64,000 bases of DNA from Siphlonurus alternatus (Eukaryota > Arthropoda > Insecta > Ephemeroptera > Siphlonuridae). Made by a program: the position numbers and the translations under genes. A model generated the notes under the pieces. The model was given only the letters and a program-made list of their open reading frames with translations, was not told the DNA's origin and did not search any database. Position 1 is the stretch's first letter, and every line of letters starts with the position of its first letter. The DNA lies in the NCBI GenBank assembly GCA_949825025.1, contig OX463785.1, forward strand, positions 10,479,971-10,543,970, written 5' to 3'. Shown here piece by piece: positions 46,046-59,198 of this stretch.

Positions 46046-46066
46046 TTTGCCGTTACTTTTATACAC

Positions 46067-47860
46067 AATTTACTTTTAATATTAAAATGTAAAAATCATT
46101 TAGTATTGTTATATTTTATACAATTGAGTTACGTGTATAATACTTTTATTTCCATGATGGTGTATAACGTCTTAAAAAAAAATTTGGTCTGCAGTCATCT
46201 CGGGCTGATGCAGTGTGTTTTTTTATGGATAGTTCAGCATGAAGACAGTCTCTGAAAGCATACAGAAATGTTTATTAAATTAGATAAACGTTGGCAACAT
46301 ATCAAGTATAATTTTATAGATTTTCATTTTTTTTTTTCATGTATGAAAAGTTGCCTATTTACAGGAGCTTCGAAAATTCAAATATTAATTTTTTATTATT
46401 TTTTTATACTTTACAGACTTTATAGACACACGTTAATGCTATTCCCTACCCCTCCCCCTTCCCCTCCCATTTTTTTTTTCCTAGCTACAAGTATCTTAAA
46501 TAGTTATAAAGAAAACAAATCATATACACGGCTAATTTTTCTTCTTTACATTTACTAATGCATGAAAAGTTGCTTGCAAATGCTAAAATGAATTAACCTA
46601 CTAAAATAAAAAAAAAATAATAAATAAACATTAAAAGTTTACTTTAACATTTTTTTATACCCCAGTATTATAAGTAAGAAGTTATAGCAAAAGAAAATTC
46701 TCATACACTGCAAAGTTTTCTTTCTTTCATTTACTAATGCATGAAAAGTTGTTTGCAAATGCTAAAATGATTAAAACTACCACAAAAAAAAATTACACGT
46801 AAAATTTACTATAATATTTTTTATTCCTCAGTATTATAAGTAAGAACTATAATGCAAAAGATTTTAATAAACTGCAAAGTTTTCTTCTTTTTATTTACTA
46901 ATGCATGAAAAGTTGACTATTATTTACAGACGCTACTTAAACTCCCTGCAAGGAAACACAAACGTCTTCATGCATTTTATTAAATAATATACCTCCTCAA
47001 AACATTATAAAACTTGCCATATAATGATGCTGTATAGTTTGAAGTGTGTTCTCATATGCTTGCAGCTTTCTACAACTTTTCATATTTTTTATACCTTATA
47101 ATATATCAACTTTTCAAGGATACACAATGCAAAATCTAGTTTTCAGCGAGGATGTTGCTGTGAGCTAAACTTCCACTCCCTTTCATCAAATTTCTCTTTA
47201 TTAGTAAGCAGCAATGATTATAAATATTAAAAATATAAACAGTAAAATATTAATTTAAATTTTCTTTATACCCAACAAATGTCAGTATTTAAGGCAAGAA
47301 AATTCTCAGACGTCTTTATACGATATTGTGTATAAACATTGCAGGCATAAAAAAAAAAAAAAAAAACATTTGCATGTCGGCGTTCTTGTTGCTGAGTTTT
47401 CCTTGTTACCTCTCTTTAATATTTTACTCTTCACAATATCACGCCTCGTACTATATCTTTAATATGCTAGCTCTATGGTACATAAACACTACAGGCTTAA
47501 ACAACAACTCACACGTCGGCTTGCATAGTAAGCATGACATTTCTCCTAACCGCTTCTTGCTAATATATTTTTATGCTGTATAATATGAAGTGAGTTCTCA
47601 TATGTTTACAATATTAAAGTTTTAATCCACACGTGGTATAATATACATACCGGCACTGCAGAGAGAGTTTCTTTATGATGCGTCGTCATTGAGGTCTCGT
47701 TGAAAGTAGTAACTTTGCCTCACAGCTCACAGCCTTTTATACATTCGCAGCACTTTGTGTTGGTGAATATATTGAATATATATAAAACGTCAACAAAGCA
47801 GTTTATAATATATATTCGCTAGCCTTGAAGGTGCATATTCCAACCAACACATGCATGAAA

Positions 47861-47930
<70 letters not shown>

Positions 47931-48250
47931 GGAGGGAGGAAGGGGGATACGGTGTTGCTATCACATCAAAGCGGCTTATCCAGACAGTGCTTGGACAATC
48001 TCTACATGATCATGTGTCACGTTTATAGTTTCCAAGAAGTTCAAGTGCATTTCCCTGCTACTAACCGTCAAAGAAATGGAATCCAATAACGTTCTTTTAT
48101 TTATTTTGACGTCACTGAAAAGTTAATTCTATTTATTTATCAATAATCAATAATTTTATTTTTGATAATTTTATTGAAAAAAGAGTGTGTAAGATATAAT
48201 ATACAGTATATATAGATTTATTGTATATATATATTTATATATATATATAT
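46067..48250. other. Noncoding right subterminal region of the Polinton
   Basis: About 2.2 kb without a credible gene. A 'tttactaatgcatgaaaag' block recurs four times (46,338 partial; 46,551; 46,730; 46,894), so diverged units of about 165-210 bp are in tandem. A second duplication links 47,020-47,065 and 47,568-47,612 ('tctcatatg' context). Then (AG)n at 47,865-47,926. Possible spliced small genes cannot be excluded. Confidence 0.6.
47865..47926. repeat. (AG)n microsatellite inside the Polinton
   Basis: About 60 bp of AG dinucleotides, 320 bp inside the right TIR's inner end. Confidence 0.95.
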
Positions 48251-48400
48251 ATATAGAAATTTTATATCAATCAATAATTTCAATATCGATCGGATGATAA
48301 AAAAATAATAATAAAATTAATTTATCAATAAATCAATAATGAATTTACTGGTTATCGGTCGATAGATATATTGGTTCCAATAGCCATTCAATCGATCATG

Positions 48401-48431
<31 letters not shown>

Positions 48432-48545
48432 CAATGTATTGATGATAGAGTGACAGCTCATGTCGTCACATCCTGTGACGTCACAGGATGTGACGTCACG
48501 TGATCCCTTGATCCCCAAAGGCAGGAATGGCTACCCTAATCTACT
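48250..48545. repeat. Polinton right terminal inverted repeat
   Basis: Inverse of the left TIR. Outer arm 48,429-48,545 (117 bp), C tract 48,401-48,428 (28 C, against 23 on the left), inner AT-rich arm, and the mirrored CRE palindrome (about 48,464-48,495). Confidence 0.92.
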
Positions 48546-48551
48546 GTCGAC
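48546..48551. repeat. Polinton target-site duplication, right (GTCGAC)
   Basis: Second copy of GTCGAC immediately after the CT terminus; similarity to the left flank stops beyond it. Confidence 0.85.
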
Positions 48552-48766
48552 GTAAATAAATCTTTATAACGAGGGGTGTCACTCCGTAAATTTAACTTTT
48601 AAATATTAAAAACGATAAAAAGAATTTTTCAACTATTTAATACATAGATAGCGAATTGTTTTTTTCTTTTTATATTTTCTTTTGGATATAATTTACTTTA
48701 AGCTACAATCATTTTTATTTTATGACTATTTAAAATGTAATGATGGTCCTTCGATTAATTAAATCA

Positions 48767-49317
48767 ATATTAGGTTTGTTTGTAAACTCCCAGTATACTT
48801 TCTGCACCCGATCGACCAGTGGAAAATTTGCATGAAAATTTTTTATTGCAGAAATGAATAGAGGATGCAAAGTTGTGTTACTCTGATTTTTTGAAGTATT
48901 TAGAGTACGTGAATAATGTTTTAGCAAAAATATTGAAAGTACAGAGAGAAGTGTTAAGCCGGTATTACACGATACAATTTTGCATACAATTTTTCCTTGC
49001 AAGAAAATTTAATCTCCATAACGGAGTTGAAGCTTTCTTGAAAGGAAAAATTGCATACAATAATTATTAGAAAAATTGTATCGTGTAATACTGGCTTTAC
49101 TTCTTAATCAAAGGATAGGACCTAAAAGGAACGTTAGTTCAAACCCACAAAACTTTTTAGCAATACTTTCTGTCTTATAAAAAAATGTTGAAAAATTCAG
49201 TGTAATATTATTTGATATCCTCTATTCATTTCTGCAGTAAAAAAATTTACACGCAAATTTTCCATTGCATAAAGAAATCATATGCCAAAAAAGTTAGTTT
49301 ACGAACAGTCCTATTAT
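48767..49317. mobile_element. Composite foldback element with P2-like ends
   Basis: Outer ends 'taggtttgtttgtaaac' and 'gtttacgaacagtccta' resemble P2 ends. Inside is a P5-like palindrome (48,820-49,268: 'ttttttattgcagaaatg' and its inverse), and inside that a P4 palindrome (48,956-49,100: GTATTACACGATACAATTTT and its inverse). This looks like successive nesting just outside the Polinton. Confidence 0.6.
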
Positions 49318-49936
49318 GTATATTTAAATTATAAACACATATGGAGATAAACGTATTTGTAAATAAAAATAGCAATTGACATTCACTCTGATGATAATGT
49401 ATAGTATATAAATTAGTTAATATTTGTGGTTAAATAATTAATTACTGGAATATCACACCCATGCTGATGTATCCACTAAAAGTTTTTTTTTTTATAACGT
49501 ATATGGTGCCATAAAGCAAGGTTTTAGTAGCTAATGGACATTAAAACTGTTTTACTGGTGTAATTTGCAATGATTTTTAATTACATGTACATCAACTTTA
49601 ACACTCAATCTGTACCAAATATTTTATGTCGAATGGTGAACAATTTTTTTACTTTACTTCTGAAATCGTACTTCCATGAGGGATCAAAAGGGTTTACAAT
49701 TTAAACAACGCAAGTAAGTAATTTTCTTATTTAATTTAAATGAAATCAAAAATAATAAACCCATTTGCACGAAAAGATTATAAAATTTTAATTTTTTCTA
49801 TAATAGCGTGTGTTGTTAACCATCTATCTAATAATATTTGCACACACGCACAGGAAAACAAACAAATTTTTCAGCTATACTAGACAATTTGCTTCTTTTT
49901 TTTTTATTATTATTATTTTTTTATCATAGCAATTAA

Positions 49937-50307
49937 TGGGCGCGATTCACGAAGCAGTTAGCCAGGTTTCTAATCACATTTAGCTTAACCACGTTTAACT
50001 CTAGTAGTTCAACATGTAAAATAGGTACAGTTATTATTTATTTTTTATTTGTTTAATTGAACATATAGGTTGTACAAGACAACATTGATCACGTCAGAGA
50101 ATATAACATATAGCAAAAACATGCAAAAACAATATATAATAAACATGGATGTTATCAAAACAATATATACAAAATTACTGACAAAGAGAAAAAACAAACA
50201 ACAATCATATATAACAATAAAACAAACAGATGAATTTAAAATTGTTAAAGGTGGTTAAGCTAAACGTGGCTAGAAATCTGGTTAACTGCTTCGTGAATCG
50301 CACCCCA
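49937..50307. mobile_element. TIR element, 371 bp
   Basis: Ends TGGGCGCGATTCACGAAGCA and TGCTTCGTGAATCGCACCCC with arms continuing through 'cacgttta'. The interior is AT-rich and noncoding. Confidence 0.75.
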
Positions 50308-51520
50308 ATATTGGTAGCTCAAGATGATATTATATGACTCAAAATTAAGTCGGAACTATTACATATTGTATTGAAATATTTATAGAATTTAAGATATTTT
50401 TGTTAAAAACGATCTGGCCATGTATTTTATTTTCAGTATAAAATAATGTAGGAATGTTTAATCATGATACAAATATTTTTTTTTATAAAATCAAAAACTA
50501 ATTCATATAATACACAAAATGTAACATTTCATATTTGAAAATCTTTAATTTCTTTTATTGCATTTTATGTAAAGTATGAAAAGCCTTTGGGTTAACAATG
50601 TTCAACCAGAAATATTAAATATATACAATATTATTATCTTCCACAACTTATTTTGTGCTAAACAACGATATAATTATAAAAAAAGGTGTTTTTGTTTTTA
50701 CCTTGATCCAAAATCTTTTTTATGTATAAAAGTATATATTTATTATCAACAAAAAATTACTTTTTTAGTGTTTTTTTTTTTTTTTTTTTTAACTTTAATT
50801 GTCAGAGGTACGCAACAGTGTAACATGTATATTACAAATTTATATTGTAATTCGTGGAAAAGAGACATGATGCTTTTGAGTAACCACAAGGGAAGAGATT
50901 GCGTTCATAATGCTATTTAGACAAAGTTATATTCCGACATTTTTTTCTACCGCTACACGTTAATTTGTATGTTCAAACATAAAGTTTCGTTAAAATAAAT
51001 AAAACACATTATTCGTAATTATTATATATGAAAAAATTTAGGAATATAGTTAAAATTTTGTTAAAAAATCAGAATAATTTTTACAGTAAATGTAAGAAGA
51101 CATGTATTCAATTTTTAATTTGCCTCAAAATTGAAGTGGGTAAAAACTGTGACGTCAGAGTCATATCAACAAAGTAATGAATATTTTGCATGACTATGAC
51201 GTCACATTGTTAAATGCTGAAAAAAATAAAAAAAAAATTGACGAAGCATTCTCATTGTTACAGCATATATTTTTTCATCTCTCTGATTTTATTATACACT
51301 AAAGTAGCTTATATGTGAACATAAAAATTAACAAATAAGTTAAAACAGTAAATTTTATTAACAATGTTTTGAAAGGGTTATTGTCACCTAATGCGTCTAG
51401 AACAATCAAGAGACAGAACAATGCTTACCCTCTCTCTGTACATTGTTGTTATAATTGTACTCTTGAACCAATGTATAATTACCAACAGCAGTAGCCAAAG
51501 TGGAACTATTCTAAACTAAC

Positions 51521-51971
51521 TATAGTCAAATTAATTTTATATTCTCACCGGAAGTGAATAATTTCTAATCTTAAGAGACTTCAAGTCAGCTGATTTTCCG
51601 GTGTTCCCATCGTCCTATCCAAACTCATGTAAAAAAAAATACTCGAAATTGCTTTTTTGACATTAAAAATTTTTTTTAGAGAAAAATAAGTTTTTGATTC
51701 ATAATCAGAAGACCCCTAAATTGTGGGTAGGAGATGGTTTCAAATTAATACCTTGAATAGTCACTGAGAAAAAAATTCAAAATTTCTAACATTGCATGAT
51801 GGTTTTAGGAGAAAATTGAAACACCTATTAATGTTTAAGTTTTTAAATTTTACAAACAAATCAGTAACTCTTTGCACAATTTCAAAATTCAAATACGAAT
51901 AGGAAGTACAGAAACAATCATTTCCGCTTCCGGTTACTTTCGGTGGGGGAAATAAAATAAATTTGACTGTA
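51521..51971. mobile_element. P3 element, copy 3 (450 bp)
   Basis: Ends 'tatagtcaaattaatttta' and 'ataaatttgactgta' with inner 'caccggaagtg' and 'cgcttccgg'. Longer interior than the other copies. A lone P3 end ('atcaaattaatttgactgta') lies at about 52,355-52,374. Confidence 0.6.
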
Positions 51972-53300
51972 TTATATAGCTATTGAAATTCTAAAGCTTT
52001 TTAGTGTAGAGGTATAGGAACTTCTAATATATGAAGGTGTCTATGTTTAAGATTTTAAATATAGAAAAGTACGAAACCTTGAATTTTCAGCTACTTCCGA
52101 CAGTAATTTTTCGTTTATTAAACTGTATATTAAATTAAAGATATGATAAAAAAAAACTTAGGCATAATTCAATTTAAAAAGGTTTTATTAAAAAAAGAAC
52201 ACATTAAAAGTTTGGGTTTAGGTAAAATTTAACTTAACCCAATCATGCAGCCATATATATTTAAAAATAAAAAATTGAAAATTAAATTATAATTGAGAAG
52301 CAAACAATTTTTAATTATAAAATGCATTTTTCTTATTACTTTCGGAATGAATATCAAATTAATTTGACTGTAATACATCACCTTGCCCCTGCAGTATATA
52401 CAACCCGCTGTATTCAGATGCTGAACAAATTGCCTAACTTCAAGGCGATATAAAAAAGTCATATTGAATTAGGTTTTCGTTGTGTTTGTAATGTCTTCGG
52501 TCATTGGTTGACAATTTGCAACGAAGAATCTCATTGGCTAACATGAGACGAATGTTTCCGAATATAACCTAATAAAATGACGGCTAATGTAGCAAGTCTA
52601 TTAATTGTTTGAGTATACCTGGACATAAATAAGGTCGATCGATGCAAAATGTGCACAACTCGAAACAGTATGAACTTTACTCCTGTCTTATTTGCTAGCA
52701 TTGTAACTCCTTGAGATACAGATTTGTAATTTAATTTAAAGGATGTAAAAAGAGCAATTACTTTATTTAGTCTATTATAATTTTGCAACAACTTTTAAGG
52801 TTTAAAAACATATTTTTTTTATAGTTAAAAACTGCACGAAAATTTTAACGATTATTTGAATTATTTTGCTCTTGAATTATTGTATAATATTTTCAATTGT
52901 TATTAACTCTCTAGCACCCTAAAAAAATATGCTATAAATATATGTAATGTCATAGTCATACAAATATTTAATACGAAATCATAGGGGAAAAAAGTTAAAT
53001 GACTTTGAAATCATGTCTTTTTAAAGAGTGTTTAAAAAAAAAGGATGATTCATAATTCGAGGTCGTATATTCAAATTTGCAACAATGCAGGTTGTCTATT
53101 CTCTGGTTATATAATTAAGTAAGCAAAGTAAAGCGTTAATAAAATATTTATTGATGGATTTTGTTAGCAGAATTATTATCAGGATTATGCTTGTAATATT
53201 GTATAAGTGATTGAGTTACTTATTTGTTTATGTGTGGATGATTGACATGTTTTCATTTAAAAGTATAATATTACTTGCTTATCTTGCGTATAATCGAGAA

Positions 53301-53547
53301 GCTTTGTTCGTAAATACACAATCAGAATTAAGAATTGATTTTTATTGATGAACTTTATGTACAGTTATCACCTTGGAAAATTTCCCTTTGCAATCTTCTT
53401 AATCACTATTGCCTGTGTTACTCTTACGGAACATGGTGATTAACGAGACCGCAAAGGGAAATTTTCCAAGGTGAAGAGTGTACATAAGGTTCATAAATAA
53501 AAAATATAAAAATACATTCTTTCTGATTGTGTATTTACGAAAACAGC
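53301..53547. mobile_element. P2 foldback MITE interrupted by a P1 MITE
   Basis: P2 arms 'ttgttcgtaaatacacaatc' and 'gattgtgtatttacgaa' flank a whole P1 element, which lies where the P2 loop would be. Confidence 0.8.
53359..53484. mobile_element. P1 foldback MITE, copy 5, nested in P2
   Basis: 'atcaccttggaaaatttccc' to 'gggaaattttccaaggtgaa'; the core and spacing match the other copies. Adjoining P2 words 'tgtaca' and 'gtacataaggttcat' are split by it. Confidence 0.8.
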
Positions 53548-53566
53548 TATTATTTTTAAAAGATAT

Positions 53567-53691
53567 TAGGTCTGTTCGTAAATACACAATCAGAAAGAAT
53601 CAATTATTTGTGATGAACCTTCTGTACATATAATATAAGGTTCATCACAAATAATCTATTCTTTCTGATTGTGTATTTACGAACAGACCTA
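53567..53691. mobile_element. P2 foldback MITE, copy 3
   Basis: Near-perfect hairpin 'taggtctgttcgtaaatac' / 'gtatttacgaacagaccta', only 20 bp from the interrupted copy. Confidence 0.85.
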
Positions 53692-54140
53692 TTATCATGA
53701 ATTATTATGGTAAAAGAGTTGTACCTCATATCTCTAGTAACCTTGGATGAGACCCTACAGTGAAGAAAAGCTACGTCCTCTTCTCCTCACTGAATTATAA
53801 ACACTCGTCATTCTGTTTACCATTATATCAGACCTGCCAATGTTATAACATATAATTGATATACCAGTTTGTATGATGATTCAATCAATGTAATGTTAAT
53901 TATTACGGTGTTATTTTATATCATATAATCAGAAAACTGAAATTGATATTATTATAGCTTTATATGTATGGTTTACTATTTATATCCTTTCTGTTATTAT
54001 TTTGCATTACATCAACACAATAAAGATATAAACAATACAAATCAATAATAAATTAATGTTATTGGTGTTGTAAGGAGCATACATGACCATAATTTGTCTA
54101 TTGACCTAAAACACAAACAGTCATTATCAAACTTCATTTT

Positions 54141-54264
54141 ATACTCGTCGCCTTGGAAAATTTCCCACTTGCAGCCTTGTAAATCACCATGCCTTGTGTT
54201 ATTCTTACGGGGCATGGTGATTAACAAGGCCGGAAAGGGAGATTTTACAAGGCGACGAGTGTAC
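54141..54264. mobile_element. P1 foldback MITE, copy 6
   Basis: Complete: 'atactcgtcgccttggaaaa' to 'caaggcgacgagtgtac', about 124 bp. Confidence 0.85.
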
Positions 54265-54515
54265 TTCGGTATCCTATATTATAGGATATCACAGGTTTTT
54301 ATCACATTAAGTTAAAACACGTTTTTAGTGAATAAATAATTATTTTTTTTATTTAATTTATTCATGTTTTAATCACTATTGTATCAAAACATAAATTTAG
54401 AGTAAAACTGTTTAAATATTGTCATATTTTTAATTATTATTTCATTTATAACAACTATAATAAGAGAAAATACATATCTTTGTCTTTCTGGTCTCAAAAA
54501 AAGGTGCTATAATAA

Positions 54516-54643
54516 TAGGTATGTTCGTAAATAATCAGAAAGCATCAATTATTTGTGATGAGTGATGAACCTTATGTTTCATGTACAGAAGGTTCATCTC
54601 AAACAATCGATTCTTTCTGATTGTGTATTTACGAACAGACCTA
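54516..54643. mobile_element. P2 foldback MITE, copy 4
   Basis: 'taggtatgttcgtaaata' to 'tatttacgaacagaccta' with a small duplication of 'gatgagt' in one arm. Confidence 0.8.
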
Positions 54644-55320
54644 ATAATATATTTTATTGAGCAAAAACAGACAAAATACATACATGCGATTATATTATAT
54701 GAATATGTGTATTAATTACCCATGCTATTTAAATGGGCCATACGTTAACACTTGATTGAAAAATATATGCACTCCCTACTCGATCATCAAAAGACCCCTA
54801 TCTATATTACGTCTTCTTTGGTTGACTTTCTATAATTTAATCATATAAATATGAACCTTATTATATTTTATATATTTAACTAATAAAAAGCTCACAAAGT
54901 TAATCCTATAAACATTAGCAAAGTCTATAACAAGAAAAAATCAATAAAAACCAAAACAAATATCATTCAGCTTATAAAGAAAGGTTAAAATAGAAGTACT
55001 TTAAAATCTAAAAATGAAATCATGCATAATATATAATAAAAACAAAAGTTATATAACAAAAAGAAATATATATATAACAAGATAAATGACGTATATAAAA
55101 AATCATTGAAAAACTAAACTATACTATAATAATTTACTTGCACTCAATGTAACTTGAAGCCTGACATAGCTAAACTTCATACTATACTATTAAGAACTAC
55201 TTGAACTAGTTTTTAACCTTTATTTTATATTATATAATAATAAAACTATAGTAGTTAATGTCAAGGTGGGATCAGATATAGTCTCTCCCTCTCTCTCTCT
55301 CTTTAGTCAGTTGGGGACGA

Positions 55321-55527
55321 TATAGTCAATTTAATTTTATATTCATTCCGGAAGTAGCCGGAAGTGTGAAGTTTGTAGCTCTTCTGTTTGTAATTCAGTT
55401 TTGAAACTTTACAAAGTGTTTAAAGTAGAAGTATTGACCTATGTGTAAAATTGTAACGCTGAAATACGAATGAGAAGACCAAAAATCTTACATTTCCGGT
55501 AGGAATGTTATATAAATTTAACTGTAG
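55321..55527. mobile_element. P3 element, copy 4
   Basis: 'tatagtcaatttaatttta' to 'ataaatttaactgta', with the double CCGGAAGT block 'ccggaagtagccggaagtg' in the left arm. Confidence 0.65.
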
Positions 55528-56714
55528 TATACGTTATAGCTTGAATGTGAGGTTACCTAATAGTCAGTGGTTCATATGAAAAGAGAGTTGGCACAGCCTA
55601 GCTCGTCGCTAGCTAAATCCCTCCTTGCCTGCTTCGCTTGCTTGTTGGTTATTGACCGTCTAAAGTATAGTGTAGCGTCACTATCATATGTATGTCCTAG
55701 GCTAATAAAAATATTAGAAATTAAATATTGCAAACATTGTGTACTAAAAAAAAATAATAATAACAAAGAATTTTAGCAGACCAGTGGAACTTAGTAAAAA
55801 TGATTTCGTTTTAATTAAAAATAAATTGTATATTTAATTAATTATTCATAATATTATGATATGAATTGAAGCCCGATTAGTGATTTTACATAATATTTGA
55901 TATTATTATAGTTTAGAGTTAAATGTAATTATGATAGTAATATAATTTTAAAGTATATGATAATATTAATTGATTCAACACTTAAGGTCATTAGGGGTGC
56001 AGACTGGGCTTTTACGTGCCTCCATAAAATGGAGGGATTGTAATTATTTATATTTAGTAAATCAAAATTTAAAAAAATTAACAATTAAAAATTTTAAAAA
56101 CAAAAATAATATATGCAAACAAAAATACTTTATTTATATTTACAACAAAACGAAATGCATATTATTTATCAAATAAAATAATATACACACTTAAATTACA
56201 AAAATTATAAAATAAATAAATTAAAGGTTTTAAAAAATATTGTTTTATTTTAATATAACTTGAAAATAATCTGATACTATGGTTGCAATTGAATGAGTTT
56301 TTGTAGTGATGTAATGTCTTCTATCATTCGTAGACAGTTTGTAACGTCTCTCATCATTGGTGGAAATCAAGTCAAGAACTCCCGAACACACACGATCAAA
56401 TACTTATCACATAGTATCGTTTATTTTTTTATGAGTATTTCAGTGGCATAACATCATAATATTCTGCACCCCTTTAGTGTGCTATCATATTTAACAAATG
56501 GTGCTTTTTTTTAAATTTTGTATCCTTTAAAAAAAAAAGTATCCTTGAAAAAAAAAAACTTTCAACAACAAAGCCGCCTCCTTTCTTATCCTAGTAATCT
56601 CGTCATCCAGTCACCTTACTCCTCTCATCCTAAGGGTTGTAAGGCACCTGAGGGTGTAGGGGCCTTTCCTGTCCGCCCTCCGTCCCTATCTATTACTACA
56701 AATTATACTCCTTG

Positions 56715-56869
56715 ACAGGCACGGATCTAGGGGGGAGGCAGCCCTGAAATTTCGAATTTAACATGGACAATATAGGCATTTCACCACTCCATTTTATTTT
56801 AACATTGGCCTTATGAAGAGGCCTCCCCCCTCCCCCCGAATTTTTTTTCTGGATTCGCGCCTGCTCCTT
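56715..56869. mobile_element. Short palindromic element
   Basis: 'caggcacggatctagggggg' and its inverse 'ccccccgaa...ctggattcgcgcctg'; about 155 bp; noncoding. Confidence 0.55.
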
Positions 56870-59077
56870 GAAGATAACATGCTAGATGATACAGAAAAGT
56901 TAAAAAAAAAATACAATATAATATTGAATTATTATTTCTAATCTTTGTTCAATTAGCAGTTCTGTATTTATATAAAATTTCTGAATTTTAATCAATAATT
57001 ATTATACTTATTTCTATTTGAACTAACAACGGAATTCGAAAAAGTTTGGTCTTTTATTAAAATTAGCGTTGGTTTAGTAATAGCCTATTGTTATATGGGC
57101 TATAGAGACCACTAAGGAAGTCATAAAGTTAAAATAGCCTCTTCGTGACTGAGTTATTCGGTCATTAAGTTTTTAATAATGTAATTGCTCGAGTTAACAA
57201 CATAGTCTTCAAATTAGCTTTATAATAATGATTATACGAAACATGATGTTAAAATTTACGTAAAAAATTCTTTCAACTCCTTACCTGTTAATTTAATTAA
57301 TAATTTTACTATTGTTACAAACGTAAATTAAATATATAATATTTTATTCATTATACACGAACCATGTTTCTTTCGTTTGAGTTAATGTTTTCAATCAATG
57401 TGTGAATATATAAACCATAAGATACTTAAATTAAGATTTTTGTCCTAAAAACTGTAGTTCCCTTTTCTTCCGATGGTGGTGTATATGCTTGACCAATGTT
57501 ATTTAAATAAGAATTATAAAGACATGCATTTAAGTGAAGTAGAAACTGCATGCTTTTTACTATCCAGAATCTTGTCAAAAGATCCGGACATCTTGTAATG
57601 TCTTCTGTGTTAATCATGCCTTCATTAGCATTGAAATTATTATATATTTTAATATTTTGTCTCAATATCTGACAAAATTAAAAAATCTATTAATTAGTAA
57701 GAATTATATTCTCTTAAAGCATTTGAGTGTAAAATAAAATGTCCGAGAAAGTCTCAGAGTTATAATAGAAAAATATGACTTTTAATTATTTCACAGCATG
57801 GGGTTATCTTAATTATCAGTGAGTTTAATTGTATGTATTGTCTCTCTTTATTGTTAGTGTATTGATTCTGCATTTTAATTGTTTTAATGTGTGTATATAT
57901 GTTCCAATTTTGACGTGAACATATGTTTTTCATGTACAACCAAAAAAGAAGTTCTAAAAAAAATAAAAAAAAAATAAATTTTGACGTGCCAGAGTTATTT
58001 ACCATTTCAGTGTGCAGCAAACCTTTTATACCCCCTTTTTATATAGTATGTAGTGTGCAGCGGACCTTTTGAGTTTAATCCCTCACCCGCCTGCCAATGC
58101 CTGACCAGTGATTGCCGTGTTCTCTGCATCTGTGACTATTGCTAATACTATATAGTTATATTATGTTAAAATATATACCGGAAGTATACTGCAATGAAAA
58201 TAGTTTGATATTCTTTATAGTTGTGTGAGGTTTCCGTTTAAAAAAGTTTACAATCTGAAAAAGTGGAACACACTAAAATTAAGTAAAATATTAAAAGTTT
58301 TTTTAATTTTAGTAATATACTTTCAGAATGTACACAAGATTTGAGCATTCATATTCTGCAATCTACTATCAGAAACAAAAAGGTGTGCCTCTGAATAGCA
58401 TATAATATAAGTTCCATAAGGAGAGGGGCATATACCTTTTTGGTTCCGATAGTAATAACATTATATTAAAGAAAATTTTGTCTTTAAGTCTTAAAACATT
58501 AAATTCTTATTTCAAATATGTTGACTCGACCAAAATTAAAGTTATTTTATAGTTTCATCTTGAGATTTGACAACTTGTTCAAACTAAAACAATTTTCACA
58601 TAATATGTTCAACATATTTGAATCCTAATTTACAAATTGTTGAAATAAGAATAATAAGCTGTATAATTCGCAAGCTTAAAACTCCATAAATAAATTAATT
58701 GAAATTAAATTATAAAATATATTAATTAATGAAAATTTAATTTAAAATGTTGTTTTCGTGCTGAAAATGTTGCCTAATCAAGGCTATATATCCATATCAC
58801 AATTTAATTTTCACGCCTTGGTAGCACTTCTTTTCAAGTAATTTAAACGCACATTATTATTTTAAAGTAATTCGAAGTACCAATTAGGAAAATTTTTGAA
58901 GGTATTAATTATTTGCTATACATTGCAACTTAAATTTCAGGAATTGAATTAATTATATATATATAAAAAGTATACAAAAGTGTATTAAAAGTGTAGTATT
59001 TAAAAATATAATTAAAAATACTAAAACAAAATTAAATTTTTAATTTTAAAATTAATTGAAATATTAAATTTTATTGT

Positions 59078-59198
<121 letters not shown>

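Larger units (their letters stand above)
33093..48545. mobile_element. Complete Maverick/Polinton (adintovirus-like), 15,453 bp
   Basis: Bounded by TIRs of about 300 bp with AG...CT ends and a 6-bp duplication. It carries the whole Polinton core set: protein-primed PolB, retroviral-type integrase, FtsK/HerA packaging ATPase, adenain-like protease, major and minor capsid proteins. It also encodes a PLA2/pVI-like protein, a BIR protein, a fibre-like protein and two smaller or unknown proteins. All ORFs are uninterrupted, so the insertion looks young and potentially functional. Genes are packed in two divergent blocks from a centre at about 38.3-38.5 kb, with convergent single genes at each side. 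Confidence 0.96.

Noticed and set aside
46046..46066. Upstream GTG extension of PolB
   Set aside because: The open frame runs to a GTG at 46,066, but the first ATG is at 46,045 and the zinc-finger region begins after it; a GTG start is unlikely in a eukaryotic host.
45654..46079. 141-codon plus-strand ORF
   Set aside because: Antisense of PolB's zinc-finger region; no domain features.
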